Shown here piece after piece: positions 10,460 to 22,215 of a stretch of 64,000 bases of DNA. The notes beneath the pieces were generated by a model. The model saw nothing but the letters and a program-made list of their open reading frames with translations. It was not told where the DNA came from and searched no databases. Made by a program: the position numbers and the translations under genes. The number at the start of each line of letters is the position of its first letter. The first letter of the stretch is position 1. Source of the DNA: Gnetum montanum (taxonomy: Eukaryota; Streptophyta; Gnetopsida; Gnetales; Gnetaceae); assembly GCA_015680685.1 (NCBI GenBank), contig MNCI01008086.1, positions 252,879-316,878 on the forward strand, in the 5' to 3' direction.

Positions 10460-11527
10460 CAAGTGGCTCCACTCAAGCTCAAACCTAGGGCTCACAACTT
10501 GAGAAACAAGCATCATAGCATCACTCCAAATAATGGCCTCCTTAACCAATTTGTTAATATTATTAGAAAAATGAATAAACAATGGTATATTGTGAGTAAT
10601 ATTTTTGCTAAGTTGTTAGGCACTCAACTAGATAAGATAATTAGTTCTTGGGCTAAAGTTAATCAGGTCAAGGCAAGGTGTTAAGTAGGTTTTAGACAAA
10701 ATCACTTCACTATTGATCACTTAGTTACTCTCAGACACTTCATGTAGTTTGCAAAAATACTTAACAAAATTTTTTTTGTTTTGTTTTATTGATTTTACAA
10801 AAGCATATGACTTAGTGGCTTAGACAAAACTATGGTTGCATTTGTATACAATTGACTTCCCTTTAGAATTAATTGTAGCAACTCAAAGATTGTATGAGGA
10901 TGTAATTATTGAAATTATGGACAACAATTCAGAGAAAAAAAATTAATTTTAGAGAAAATTTGGAGTTAAGCAAGGTTATTCACTTTTTCCAAATCTTTTT
11001 AGTATCTTTATTGATAAAATGCAAGAATGGTATGCAATGGGTAAGATAGTCACACTATCAAAATTGGATCCTAAGCAAGGAATCTTCTTTTGTATTGAGA
11101 TGATGCTACTTTGATCTCCTATATTGTAGAAGGTATGAAAAATATGTTGCAAATTTTCGAAAATTATTATCGCACATTTGGTCTTTGAGTAAATGTGGAT
11201 AAAATCAAAATGATGATCTAGGGTACAAGAAATACTTGTTATAACTTTCATTTTGGAGGTATCAATATCCAAATAGTAGTTTCGTTTACATATTTAGGTC
11301 TTATCTATATATAGGGCAAGTGTATTAAAGAAAGGATAACAAGAGGTTTCAAGGTTTGTAAGCTTTCAAAAATAATTGTAAGGATTTAAGACTTTGGGAT
11401 TGAAAGGTTAGAAAATAAATTTCTTAGACTATCATCTATTCTATTCTATTGTATGGATGTGTTTTTTGGGGACCTAGACTCCATGCTAAATTTTGGAAAG
11501 ATCTTGAAGAGTATAACACAATTTTCA
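10460..11527 (+). mobile_element. LINE (non-LTR retrotransposon) remnant, reverse-transcriptase part, left piece
   Basis: Broken plus-strand reading frames give non-LTR reverse transcriptase blocks in order: LGTQLDKIISSWAK and GFRQNHFTIDHLVTLRHF (about 10605-10745), then IDFTKAYDL (near 10790), FGVKQGYSLFPNLFSIFID (about 10960-11020), a D-D-A catalytic block, and a VNVDKIKMM block near 11195. The last readable block, KFWKDLEEYNTIF, runs to about 11527, where element G starts. Many stops and shifts; no active protein. The coding sequence resumes at 22216 after G. Confidence 0.75.
10466..10545. repeat. Dispersed repeat, copy 2 (shared with 5292-5375)
   Basis: AAGCTCAAACCTAGGGCTCA followed by ACTTGAGAAACAAGC and CATCACTCCAAATAATG, matching copy 1 with small changes. 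It precedes the LINE reverse-transcriptase blocks. Confidence 0.5.
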
Positions 11528-12311
11528 CGCGATATCACGTCTTCCCCTGCGATATCACGTAACTCGATATCGCAACGCGCTGCCAAGTCTATAAATAAGA
11601 GGCGGCTCTTCCTTGTTTCTCCATCTAGATCTAGACCCTTAGCGAGACTCTGGCAGTTTTACCTCTCCAGAGATAGAATAATTTCCATGTGGCCGCAGTA
11701 GGAGCTCCAAAGTGAACGGATCTTTATTTGAGCAATTTTGTACCTGAACGCACAATTGTGTACAACAATAAAGGCGAGCTGTTGGATAAAACTTACAGTG
11801 CATGGAATAGGCTAAATAGGACTTTAATTATTGTTAATTGTTTAAATGCTTTATTAGTTAATGAAATCTCTCTCAACCCTTCTCCCATAGTTAAGAGCAT
11901 TCAATACGACTGCTTCGAGCATGTGCGTTACGCTTGGTAATCCCAACAACGAATAGCGTTTGGTAATCCCAGAAGGTTGCATTGGTTCAGGGTGTGAACG
12001 GTAAGTGGGAACGAATACTGATGCTAGGTTAATTAAGGCTTAGTTAGTTAGTTAAAATTAGTTAATTAGTCTCTTCACCTTTTCCCTCATTAGCATAGGC
12101 GATAAAACAGAAAAGATATAAAAATCACATACCTCAAACTTACTTAACCATACAACCGTGACAAATACAAGTAAGTTTGGGAAGACAACGAATGATTAAC
12201 CTTAAGTGTTCCATAAGGCGTGTAGGCACTTAGTCTGCAGAGTTCAACTGGATCGCGCGTGTAACGCTCGTATTCGTATGGTTGAGTGTAGTGGTACCTT
12301 GCCACTCATCA
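11528..12311 (+). repeat. Element G 5' LTR (5'-truncated)
   Basis: Ends CTCATCA at 12311, and matches the 3' LTR from the GATATCGCG-rich part onward. A TATA-like CTATAAATAAGAGG lies at about 11590, and CTTGGTAATCCCA and TTTGGTAATCCCAG occur near 11933 and 11961. The opening TGATGGCACAT present in the 3' LTR is missing here. Confidence 0.8.
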
Positions 12312-12312
12312 T

Positions 12313-12330
12313 TGGGGCCGTTGCTAGGGA
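12313..12330 (+). other. Element G primer binding site (tRNA-Asp type)
   Basis: TGGGGCCGTTGCTAGGGA resembles TGGCGCCGTTGCCGGGGA, the complement of the plant tRNA-Asp 3' end, at 15 of 18 positions. It lies one base after the LTR end. Confidence 0.85.
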
Positions 12331-12456
12331 CTAAGTTGTTTGTGTGCTAAGTAGAACATAGGAAATCGTCCACATCGTTGGGAAGCTTAAACGAACCCTT
12401 AGGGTTAATCAAAAGAAAATTTAAATAACGGTCAATAACACACTGACAAGATAACA

Positions 12457-14790
12457 ATGTCTTCTTCTTCTCATAAAAGCACTTCACCACCTAGGGATGA
12501 CACAAGAGACAGTCGGCAATCTAACACATGTAACCCAGATCTGCCAATTCCTCAAGAGTATCAGGTAGTGTATACTCATCATGATGAGTATATACCTGAT
12601 TTTACCTTTATCCTCCATCAGGATGAACAACTGCATTGGCGAGACTTGCAAGGTAACATAGTGTTACCCCTAGATTGGGCAGTCCCTAACATGCTCCTTC
12701 ATGCTCTTGCATAGATAGACATGACGCAGCTATATGCTGAATACGTTGCAGAAGATTATGATACAAGGGACTACCATCCCATAGAAGCACAATGTCAACG
12801 GGACTTGCGGTAGGAGAGTCTCCACACATCATTGAAGGGCAAAGGCCCCCGTAATGCTTCGCCCGTCATAAGAGAAATTAAGGGTGGTGAACCTATCTCA
12901 ATAGGTTCTCCATGAAATGATGTTCCCCCTTCTAACAATAGTGAGTAGGTGGGGTATCAGAACCTGCACTCCACGATTCACAATCCTGGTTCTGATCCCC
13001 ATGAATACCAAGTGTTCACAGAGGGAACAAAAACACATGACAAGGATGGGCATTCTTATCGTCATTACGATTGGGGTCGTAGCCACTGAAGAGAAGGTAG
13101 GAAACATCATCATGGCGATGGTTCTCCTTCTTCTTCCCCTTCATCGCATCATTCACCCTCTCCTTCCACATTAGGACACAGTCACAAAGAGCACAACCGT
13201 GAGGATAAGGGTAAGGATAAGCAAAATAAGAACCCTTGATGAGAGAGTTGAGAGCGAGGACATGGACATTCTAGAGAATCAGGGCATGAGAGAAGGGAAA
13301 GTAGGGAACCGTGTAGGCATCATAAACGTCATGAGAGAGATGATCATGATGAACCCCTACTTGCCACTCGAAATATGTTAGATATTATGGAGGCTATGAG
13401 AATACCTACAAGGCCCCAAAAGGATAGTTGGATCAAGAAACTAGACTTGAATAATATCCCACGGTTTGAGGGGGGATACAATGCTAATCTGCAGAATCAC
13501 TTATAGGCATTCCATGATGCCTGTGCCTTGCAAAATATTGAGAACGAGTGGCAGAAGTTAAAGTTGTTTCCTAGGACACTCATAAAAGAAGCAGAAAGTT
13601 GGTATCGGTCTTTACAACCAGAAACTATTAGGAGGTGGAGTACAATGCTAGAATTGTTTAATGATAAATACCAAACATACTCCAGAGTGTCCAACTTGTG
13701 TAAGCAGATCCAAGGATGGAAGCAGGGTATTCATGAACCCTTAGATGCTGCCATGGGCTGATATTATGCATTGCTACATCATTGCCCATGCCATGGTTAT
13801 GCACAACGAGATCAACTCCGCCATCTTGTAGATGGGATAAGACATGAAACCAGGAGAACCCTTGGGACATATGCCCAAGGGAGATTATCTGAACTTAGGT
13901 CCCACAAAGTTCATCAATTGTTGGAGTAAGTAGCTAAGGAAGAAGGTGAGCTACGGAAAAGAGAAAGTGCAAAAGAGTACAACTGCAATCCTTCCCTCTG
14001 AAAGAGGGGAGTAAGATTCTGTGAGGAAGAGGATGAGTCACCACTCAAAGAGTTAGTGAATAGAAAAACCTTGCCACTTCAGAAATTAACAATGGAAGTG
14101 TCAGCTAAGGTAGATGAAATATGGAGCTCCTTAGATAGTAAAATTGAAACCGTTCTAAAAATCCTAGAGGAGTCTCAGGAACAAAGTAGTGACCATGATA
14201 AGAAAAAGCAGAGAGATTCAGACCATGCACGTAACAAGGGTAAGGGAAAAATGACTATCGTGGATGAGGTTGTGGATTCTGACACAGACAATGATGGTGG
14301 ATGTGAGATCTGCCAATATGACCATCCTAAGGGATGTTGCCCAATAATCTCACATCTGCAAGAGTCCGGGGTATATGCACTTAACCCAAGACTTAACAAA
14401 CGGCAAGCACCCCAAAGGTTACCTTATCCCCAAGGTAACCCAAGGCAGTTCCATCAACCGTTAACATATTATCCAAGTGGAACCCTGCCACAACCTATCG
14501 GGCAACATCAATAGTGGCAACACCCACAGTCATGGGGGATGCCATCACCTAGACAACAATACCCTTACCGGCAACCAGACCCATATGGCTACTATGTGCA
14601 GCAGCCGGTTTCTCCAAGTGACTCTATGGGTCACGCAACTCCACAATGTTACTACTAAGTTTAGGAGTATTTTAGGACTCCTTCTCGTATGGGAGACACA
14701 CCACATGCATACTATCCTCCAACTCCATCTGCCCCTCTCACACCAACAGCTCCACTACCAACCGCTCCAGCAATGCAAGGGTATTTCCCA
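12457..14790 (+). pseudogene. Element G gag, degraded
   Basis: ATG at 12457 opens MSSSSHKSTSPP. The family phrase FTFILHQDEQL comes next, followed by GNIVLP. A charged, histidine-rich linker (about 12980-13330) leads to the capsid core near 13430-13930 with PRFEGGY, KLKLFPRTLIKEAESWYRSL and MLELFNDKY. A cysteine/histidine stretch CEICQYDHPKGCC (about 14300-14340) is a probable nucleic-acid-binding knuckle. The tail is proline/glutamine-rich. Several in-frame stops break the frame, so it is a pseudogene. The B and A copies align with it block by block. Confidence 0.85.
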
Positions 14791-14813
14791 CTCAACCGTA
14801 ACAACCTAAGGTT

Positions 14814-17800
14814 ATGAGGGCTTCAAATCCTCAAGCCACAATGGGTCCTGATAATCTTACACCGAAGAGACCCTTCTTCAGATCCAAAAATCCAATTAAG
14901 CCCTCACTATCACAAGCAGTTGAGCATCTAAACACCTTCGTACCAAATAAGGTTTCGAGACCCCCTTCAAACCAAAAATTGCACCCAATGCACATGGTTA
15001 TGTTAACACATACCGTTACCAACTGGATTAAGGTAGGCCACCTTCCCAAGAAATTATCTGATCCTGGAAGCCCCCAAATTTATCTCCAAGTCGTTGGGAA
15101 TGAACCTCATAAGGCTCTTCTTTACTCAAGCTCTGGAGTCAATTTAATCTCACAAGAATTGTATAAAATTTGGAACCTACCTCCACTCAAGAAGAGTAAT
15201 ATTCACTTAGAGCTGGCTGACCAGTCCATCACTGTTCCTTTGGGACAGGTTGAGGACATTGTTACCACCATGGTTGGTTGGTCATACCCAAATGATTTCC
15301 TGGTGATCTAAATAAACAATGACAAAGGGGATTTCCTGATAATAATGGGAAGGGCATGGATGAGTACAATAGATGCATGCCTAGGAATCTGAAATCTTTC
15401 CCTAGAAATATCCAAGAAAAACACTTTTGGGAAGATTGAGAAGAAGAAAGTTCCATGCATTGCATATAGTGACATAGGGTGCCATTGCATGCAGAAATCA
15501 TGGGTGATGCGAAGTTTAACATTTCCTGCATGCAATCAGTGTGCACAAGATATTGACATACAAAAATGCCTATATGCAGTAGCCACACAACAAGAAAACA
15601 CCCAGTGGTTGATGGTTGATCAAGAGAGAAACTTGATAACATGCATGGAACTAACTAAGGGGATAACTAGTGCTTAAAGCACAGATGCACTAGAGCAAGT
15701 TTGTTGCTAACTTCCAGCCTTTAACTTTGAAAACATTAACTGAGGGAAGTTGGAGATTCCTAAGAAATTTAGACAAGAGCCCCTAGATCTAAAACCATTG
15801 CCCACTGGTCTAGAGTATATGACTCTTGAAAATGGAAAACTGGTAATTAACAACGCAACACTTGTCCCCAAGCAAAAAGAAAGCCTATTGAAAGTGATCA
15901 ATAAATGGTCAAAAGCCTTTGCTTGGTTATATCCTGAGCTAACCGGAATAGACCCTAGGATATTCCAGCATAGGATTTACACGGACCCCTCCATGAAGCC
16001 TCGAAAACAACCACATAGGCGATTGAACCTGAAATTGAAACAAGTAGTAAAAGAAGAGATAGAATAGCTCCTCAAGGCTGGGTTCATATATTCCATTGTT
16101 GATAGTGAATGGGTTGGTCCTCTAGTAATTGTGCCTAAGAAGGGAGGTAAATTGAGGGTATGTATAGATTTTAGGTTACTGAACATGGAAACATTCAAAG
16201 ATCATTTTCCGTTACCGTTCTTCGACCAAGTCTTGGACACTATAACGGGGCATCACTATTATAGTTTTCTAGATGGGTATAGTAAATATAATCAAATACG
16301 AATAGCACCAGAAGATCAAGCCAAAACAACGTTCACCAGCCCCTAGGGAATGTTCGCATATAAGCAAATGTCATTTGGCTTGTGCAATGCCCCTGCCACG
16401 TTCCAATGTTTAGTCCTAAGCATATTTCAACAACAAATAGGAAATAGAGTGGAAGTATTTATGGATGACTTCTCCACTTATGGGACAAGCTTTGATTAAG
16501 CCCTAGACCGATTAGAGCAAGTGCTAAAACAATGTGTTGAAACCAACTTGAAGCTCAACTGGCAGAAAATCCACTTGATGGTTCAAGAAGGCATAGTACT
16601 GGGGCATAAGATTTCACAGTCAGGAATAGAGGTGGACTTGGAAAAGGTTAAAGTCATCCAAGGAATCACTCGACAACTAGAAACTATCAAAGACATTCAG
16701 TCATTCCTTGGATACACTAGCTACTACAGGAGATTCATCGAGAACTTCTCCAAAATTTCCAAACCATTGGTGGAATTAATGAAGAAGGATGCACCATTCG
16801 AATGGACCAAGGAATGTGAATGAGCATTCCAAACTCTAAAATAGAGGCTTGTGGAAACTCCCATTCTACAAGCCCCTAATTGGTCTAGACCATTCCATAT
16901 CATGACCGATACATCTAATTATGCCTTAGGAGCCGTATTAACACCGTTAGATGAACAAAAATGCCCTTATTATATCCACTATGCAAGTAAGAGTATCACC
17001 GATGCACAACTCAACTACACAACTACAGAAAAGGAATTAATGGCTGTAGTGTTTGCACTGGATAAATTTAGGCGCTATCTGTTAGGCTACAAAGTGTATA
17101 TTCATACAGATCATAGTGCAATTAGGTTCTTCATGAACAAACCAATGGTTAGCCCTCGTATTATACGTTGGTTGGTAATCCTTCAGGAGTTCAACTTAAC
17201 AATAGTAGATCAAAAGGGCACCAAGAATGTAGTCACAAATCACTTATCTCGGTTGCACTGGGACAACAAAGAGGACAAATATGCCATATTTGATCACTTT
17301 CCTAATGAAAAACTCTTTGCCGGTGTAGTGAATAACCAACCCATGGGAAAAATTGGTATAGTAGCATTCTTACTTATCTCCTTTCCCAACAAACACCACA
17401 GGGGTTGGAATTTAGGAAGAAGTAATGGTTTCTTCATAAAACCAAGTACTTTATGGAAATCAAGGGACAACTCTATAAAGTCTATCCTGATGGCTTGGTT
17501 CGATGGTGTGTACCCAATGAGGATCAATTAAGAGTTCTCCAAGATGCTCATGAGGGTTCTTGTGGGGCCCACTATGCAGGGAGACAAACAACCATTAAGA
17601 TCCTGCTTGCAGGATATTATTGGCCAACGCTATTTCAGGATGCCCATCAATTTGTCCAATCTTGTGAGCATTGTCAATGTGATGGTGGAATGACTACTAG
17701 AATGGAGGGTCTGCAACAATGGATTCAACCTTTGGAACCCTTCGATATTTGGGGAATAGATTTCATGGGGTCCATTACACTGATGTCCAAAGGGAAAGCT

Positions 17801-19619
17801 TATATCATTGTTGTTGTTGACTATTTGACCAAATGGGCTAAAGAAGCTACTATAACAAACTGCACATTGTCTACGGTTGCACGATTTGTACAACAAAAAA
17901 TCATAAATAGGTTTGGTGTGCCACGTGCACTCATCTCTGATAATGGAACACATTTTACGGGTGCAACCTTTCGCAAGTTGATGCAACGCTTAGGGGTTGA
18001 ACATAAATTGACCACACCTTATCACCCCCAAGCTAATGGCCAAGCTGAGGTCATTGATGAAGTGTCATTTAGTCAATGCATCGACTGGGCTATGTATACG
18101 GGGCTGTGTATACGCGGCTGTGTCGACGTGGGCCAGTCGATGTAGCCACCCTCCATCAACGTGGCCTCGTTTACGTAGCCACCTATCCCAGCGTATAAAT
18201 AAGAGGGCCTTCCACCTCATTAAGGCATCTTTTTGAGTAGTTGTAGCAAAGCCCTTTGCAGTTTGTTCCCATAGGAGATAGAATATTTTCCAAGTGCCCG
18301 CAGCAAGTGTAAGAAAAGTGATCAGCTCTTTATTTGAGTGTTGATGTATCTGAGCCCATTGGCATGACAACAATAAAGACGAACTATTCAAGCATTCCTT
18401 GCAGCATTTGGACTTAGTTATTTTATGCATTCAATAGTTTAATATGTTATGCTTTATTAGTTACTTGTTAATTACTTAAGTTTTCGTTATTATAATTTCC
18501 ATCACTATTGTTCATTCGTAGTTTGTTAAGGCCATAAGTACGACCATCTCGAACGTAACCCAAACACTTGGTAAGCCTAGTGACGCTTAACGTTTGGTAA
18601 CCCAGAAGTGTTAGGAGATGCTCAGAACATGCTCAGAAGATGGGACCTGATACTTATGTTAGGAGTAGTTAAGATTTAGATTAAGATAATTTTAGATTAA
18701 TTAATATTCTATCCTTATTCTCCAAGATAATTAATCACCAAAAAGATAATTAAAAAGATATAAAAATCATTAGCCTTAGTCTCACTTAACCATCGTAAAC
18801 AGAACACAAGTGAGATTAGGATGACAACGACCATTCTAACCGAAGGTTTCATTCGTTAGAAGTCTAGTGTATGTTAAGTGCTTATAGTCTGTGGATTTCA
18901 ACCAAGTCGCGCGTGAATGCTGGTGATTTGTATGGTTGGGCGTAGGGATAGCTAGCAGCTCATCAGTCACTAATTGGGAGATTACAAGAATATTAACAAG
19001 AACAATTAGCAAATTTAGGTGAGATTGGAGCACGAAACTGAATGACGCTCTCTGGGTGTACCGCTCCACTTGGAAACTTCCCACAGGCTACTCTCCCTAT
19101 GAGTTAGTATACGGAAAACTCCCAAAGCTTCCAGTACAAACTAAGCTCCATACACTATCCATGACATGTGACCTCCATCTTGACATTGACCTAGCACAAA
19201 AACAAAGATTGGTAGCTCTAAACATGCTAGATGAGAATAGATTGGTTGCTCTGTCATCAAATGAGTTGCACAAGGCACATAATAAACAACGTCATGACTT
19301 AAGAATTCGAAGGGTTAAGTACCAACCAGGAGACAAGGTCCTTTACTGGAACCCCATGCATGTACCACAACGTAAAAAATTTCAAACATTGTGGGAAGGA
19401 CCCTACATCATTCATACGACCTTTCCCTCAGGAGCCATGACAATATACAAGCTTGAAAGCCCTGATAAGAGATTACTGGTCAATTTGCAACAAACTAAAC
19501 CCTTCCATGAACCAAGAATAGCCAGTGCAAATTACACCTCTGATAACAGACAACCACGCTCCTTATTTCGGATCTCTCCCTTTCAATTCAGTCATGGGGG
19601 AGATGGCCACCTATGTTGA
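14814..19619 (+). pseudogene. Element G pol: protease, reverse transcriptase, RNase H, integrase, degraded and interrupted
   Basis: Protease region near 15100-15300 has LLYSSSGVNLIS, where the catalytic Asp position appears to be Tyr. Reverse transcriptase spans about 15950-16800 with VCIDFRLLN, FLDGYSKYNQI and catalytic FMDD near 16460. RNase H follows (about 16880-17230) with MTDTSNYALGAV, TEKELMAV and HTDHSAIRF. A frameshift near 17400 separates this from integrase, which keeps a zinc-binding CEHCQ and the core DFMG...DNGTHF. After the H insertion, integrase resumes at about 18966 with TNWEITRI and ends near 19619 with the C-terminal WEGPYIIH block. Stops occur at several points, so nothing functional is made. 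Confidence 0.9.
18055..18965 (+). mobile_element. Element H: solo gypsy LTR (911 bp) inside G integrase
   Basis: Begins TGATGAAGTG and ends CTCATCA, with a TATA-like GTATAAATAAGAGG at about 18192. Flanking 5-mers are GTCAT (18050-18054) and GTCAC (18966-18970), a target duplication with one difference. Left flank codes GQAEV and right flank codes TNWEI, which are adjacent in gypsy integrases. LTR plus one duplication copy is 916 bp, which accounts for the frame change across it. No internal region is present, so it formed by LTR-LTR recombination after insertion. Confidence 0.93.
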
Positions 19620-19644
19620 TCATTTGAGGCCCTCAGTTCTTTTA

Positions 19645-19770
19645 AGTTTTTGTTTTACACATTTTTTTTTGCACAATTTTGTTTTGCACATTGTTGTTTT
19701 ACACATTTTTGTTTTACACCTTTTTGTTTTACAAATTTCTTTAACTTTTCTTATTTTTTGTTTTACAACA
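19645..19770 (+). repeat. Pyrimidine-rich short repeats (TTGTTTTACACATTT type)
   Basis: About seven imperfect copies of a 14-18 bp unit such as TTGTTTTACACATTT. This is simple-sequence growth in the 3' noncoding part of G. It leads into a TG microsatellite (19794-19809) and the gap. Confidence 0.75.
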
Positions 19771-19813
19771 TCATTTATACTTTTTCATTTCTTTGTGTGT
19801 GTGTGTGTTATCC

Positions 19814-19881
19814 NNNNNNNNNNNNNNNNNNNNNNNNNNNNNNNNNNNNNNNNNNNNNNNNNNNNNNNNNNNNNNNNNNNN
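19814..19881. other. Assembly gap (68 N)
   Basis: Run of undetermined bases directly after a TG repeat. Reading frames that seem to cross it are meaningless. Confidence 0.99.
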
Positions 19882-21352
19882 ATTTCTCAAACTAAGGAAG
19901 GACTCAAGGATTGAAAAGGGTGTGACTTCAAGGGAACTTGATGCATTTGTGTTGGCCATTCTCTTGGGTGCTTAGATGTTTTCTTTTTGAGTTTTCTTAC
20001 CATTCCAACATTGCTCCATTATCGGGAAGTTGAGCTAATAAAAATAACAAAGTCTTTGCATGGTGTGGTTCTCACGTATGACCATTAAAAAAAACAGTGA
20101 GAATTCAAAGCACACCCCTTAGACGAAACAATCATTTGGGCTACAAGCACTGGTTATGGAACTAAAAATAAACATGTTCCCTTTAACTAAGGCCCTTCTC
20201 GCTTCCTATTCTCTCCTCCTTCGTTTTGTCAAAATGGTGGCAGCTCTTGAGGGATGCATTTTTGTTACTTCAAGTGGATGGATTGGCTGAATACATTAAG
20301 GCAAAGTCACTGGATGTGGTTTGTTTGAGGCCAAACCTGGAATGGGATCTACTAAGTCACGTTAATCATTAACTACACAAGGGGTTGTACATCACCTTGT
20401 TCTTGAGATTCCATTCCATTCTCTTCTTTCCATCATTCTTCCTCCATTGTCCACCTCATTGCCTGTTGTATCATTAGTTTATATTTTGGTTGACGCATTA
20501 TTTTCTTTTTGGTAAATTCTTATGGTTAAGACTTTGACTCTTATTCCAAATGACATTCCCAAAGCCTACGGACTCTTCGAATGTGGGTTTGTCAGGGTAT
20601 TAAGGGCATGAGCCTACTTTGGGGAGGACCCACTGGCATTCCTATTTGGTACACTAGTTAAATTCTTTCCCTTAACATTTTACAATCAACTCTATTTCAT
20701 TCATTTCCATCTTGACATCCCTCTCATTGACGTTACAGTTGTCTCTTTTTCTCCATCTTTCTTGTTCTTTTTCTTTCTCCATTCTATCACTATCGGAGGT
20801 TCGCTCTTAGTCATGGGAGTCCTGACCCAATTTTTTTTGATTTTCTCCTATCCCTTGCACCTTCGGTAGTCACCATTATTATATCTCCAGATTTGCATCA
20901 GCCATACGACAACCTAGCCAATGGACCTTTCACCGAAGCAAGGTATCAACTGCATTGTGATTCATTTACCCTTGCTAATAAAGACTGTGTTGTGTGTGTA
21001 GATGGAAATCATGCAACAATGGATTGGATCTAGAGGGAGCACTTAAAATGGATCAGTGCTGAAGCAGCTATGCAAGGAGCAAGATCGATGGTGCGCTTAT
21101 GGATAGACAACGAAAGGTGCAATCTTGGCGTTGGTAGCAGTAGACTTCTTCCCTCTTCTCTCTTAGCTGCCAAATAAGGCCTGATGTCAAATGTATAAGG
21201 TGTTCACTCTTGTTGTCATGAACACCAGTTTTTTCATGTTCTGTAATGATGATCCGTTCACATGTCATCCCATTCACCATTAGTTCCATTCAAGTCAATA
21301 ATCTCATACCTTCCCAATATTTTGTAAGGAACTCGAGGATAAGTTTTTATTC

Positions 21353-21365
21353 AGTCATGGGGGTA
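21353..21365 (+). other. Element G polypurine tract
   Basis: CAGTCATGGGGGTA immediately precedes the 3' LTR start TGATGG. It would prime plus-strand DNA synthesis. A has the related TTGTGGGGGTA. Confidence 0.8.
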
Positions 21366-22215
21366 TGATGGCACATAATATCACATGGGCTGTGACATCG
21401 CATACGCGATATCGCGTCTGCCATGATATCACATCCCCCGTGATATCGTGTACACGATATTGCGTCTTCCCTTGCGATATCGCATACACGATATCGTAGC
21501 ACGCTGCCAATTCTATATATAAGAGGTGACTCTCCCTTATTTATCCATCTAGATCTAGACCCTTAGTGAAACTCTGGCAGTTTTACCTCTCCAGAGATAG
21601 AATAATTTCCATGTGCCCGCAGTAGGAGCTATAAAGTGAATGGATCTTTATTCGAGCAATTTTGTACTTGAACGCACAATTGTGTACGGTAATAAAGATG
21701 AACTATTGGATAAACCTTGTAGTGCATGCAATAGGCTAAATAGGACTTTAATTATTGTTATTTATTGTTAATTTTTTAAATGCTTTATTAGTTAATTAGC
21801 TCTCTCTCAACCCTTCTCCCATAGTTAAGTGCATTCAGTACGACCGCTTTGAGCACATGCGTTACGCTTGGTAATCCCAGAAGGTTGCATTGGTTCAGGG
21901 TGTGAATGGTAAGTGGGAACGGATACTGATGCTAGGTTAATTAAGGCTTAGTTAGTTAGTTAAAATTAGTTAATTAGTCTCTTCACCTTTTCCCTCATTA
22001 GCATAGGCGATAAAACAGAAAAGATATAAAAATCACATACCTCAGACTTAACCATACAATTGTGACAAATACAAGTAAGTTTGGGAAGACAACGAACAAT
22101 TAACCTTAAGTGTTCCATAAGGTGTGTAGGCACTTAGTTTGAGGAGTTCGACCAGATTGCATGTGTAACGCTCGTATTCGTATGGTTGAGTGTAGGAGTA
22201 CCTCACCACTCATCA
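21366..22215 (+). repeat. Element G 3' LTR (850 bp)
   Basis: Begins TGATGGCACATAATATCACA and ends CTCATCA. The first 130 bp hold a cluster of GATATC palindromes in CG-rich context (CGATATCGCG, TGATATCGTG, GCGATATCGCA). A TATA-like CTATATATAAGAGG is at about 21512, and the family core CTTGGTAATCCCAG at about 21868. LINE coding sequence resumes directly after it. Confidence 0.9.

Larger units (their letters stand above)
19620..21351 (+). other. Element G 3' noncoding region
   Basis: Lies between integrase and the polypurine tract. Athila elements elsewhere may carry an envelope-like frame here, but I see no open frame of useful length and no signal peptide or membrane pattern. The same region survives in A (43160-45363), including a shared GTCATGGGGGAGATG start and a shared block near 19895-19950 / 43590-43640. 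Contains the assembly gap listed separately. Confidence 0.7.
11528..22215 (+). mobile_element. Element G: Athila-like Ty3/gypsy LTR retrotransposon, nearly full length
   Basis: Order: 5' LTR (11528-12311, start missing), tRNA-Asp-like primer site, gag, protease, reverse transcriptase, RNase H, integrase, a 1.7-kb 3' noncoding region, polypurine tract, 3' LTR (21366-22215). It sits inside LINE sequence, which reads up to the left boundary and continues right after 22215. The first 70 bp or so of the 5' LTR and most of the left target duplication are gone, so the exact left end is uncertain by a few bases. A solo LTR (H) is inserted in the integrase. Reverse transcriptase style (FMDDFS, PLPFFDQVL) and primer type point to the Athila branch. 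All coding regions carry stops. Confidence 0.9.

Noticed and set aside
12898-13381. Several separate open frames on both strands in the gag linker of element G
   Set aside because: They are pieces of one low-complexity charged linker that aligns with E and B; not separate genes.
19525-19975. Open frames crossing the N run
   Set aside because: The N run has no known sequence, so the frames are artefacts; the flanks are noncoding pyrimidine repeats.
19620-21351. Possible envelope-like gene of an Athila element
   Set aside because: Some Athila elements have one here, but I find no long frame, signal peptide or membrane segment in this region of G or in the matching part of A.
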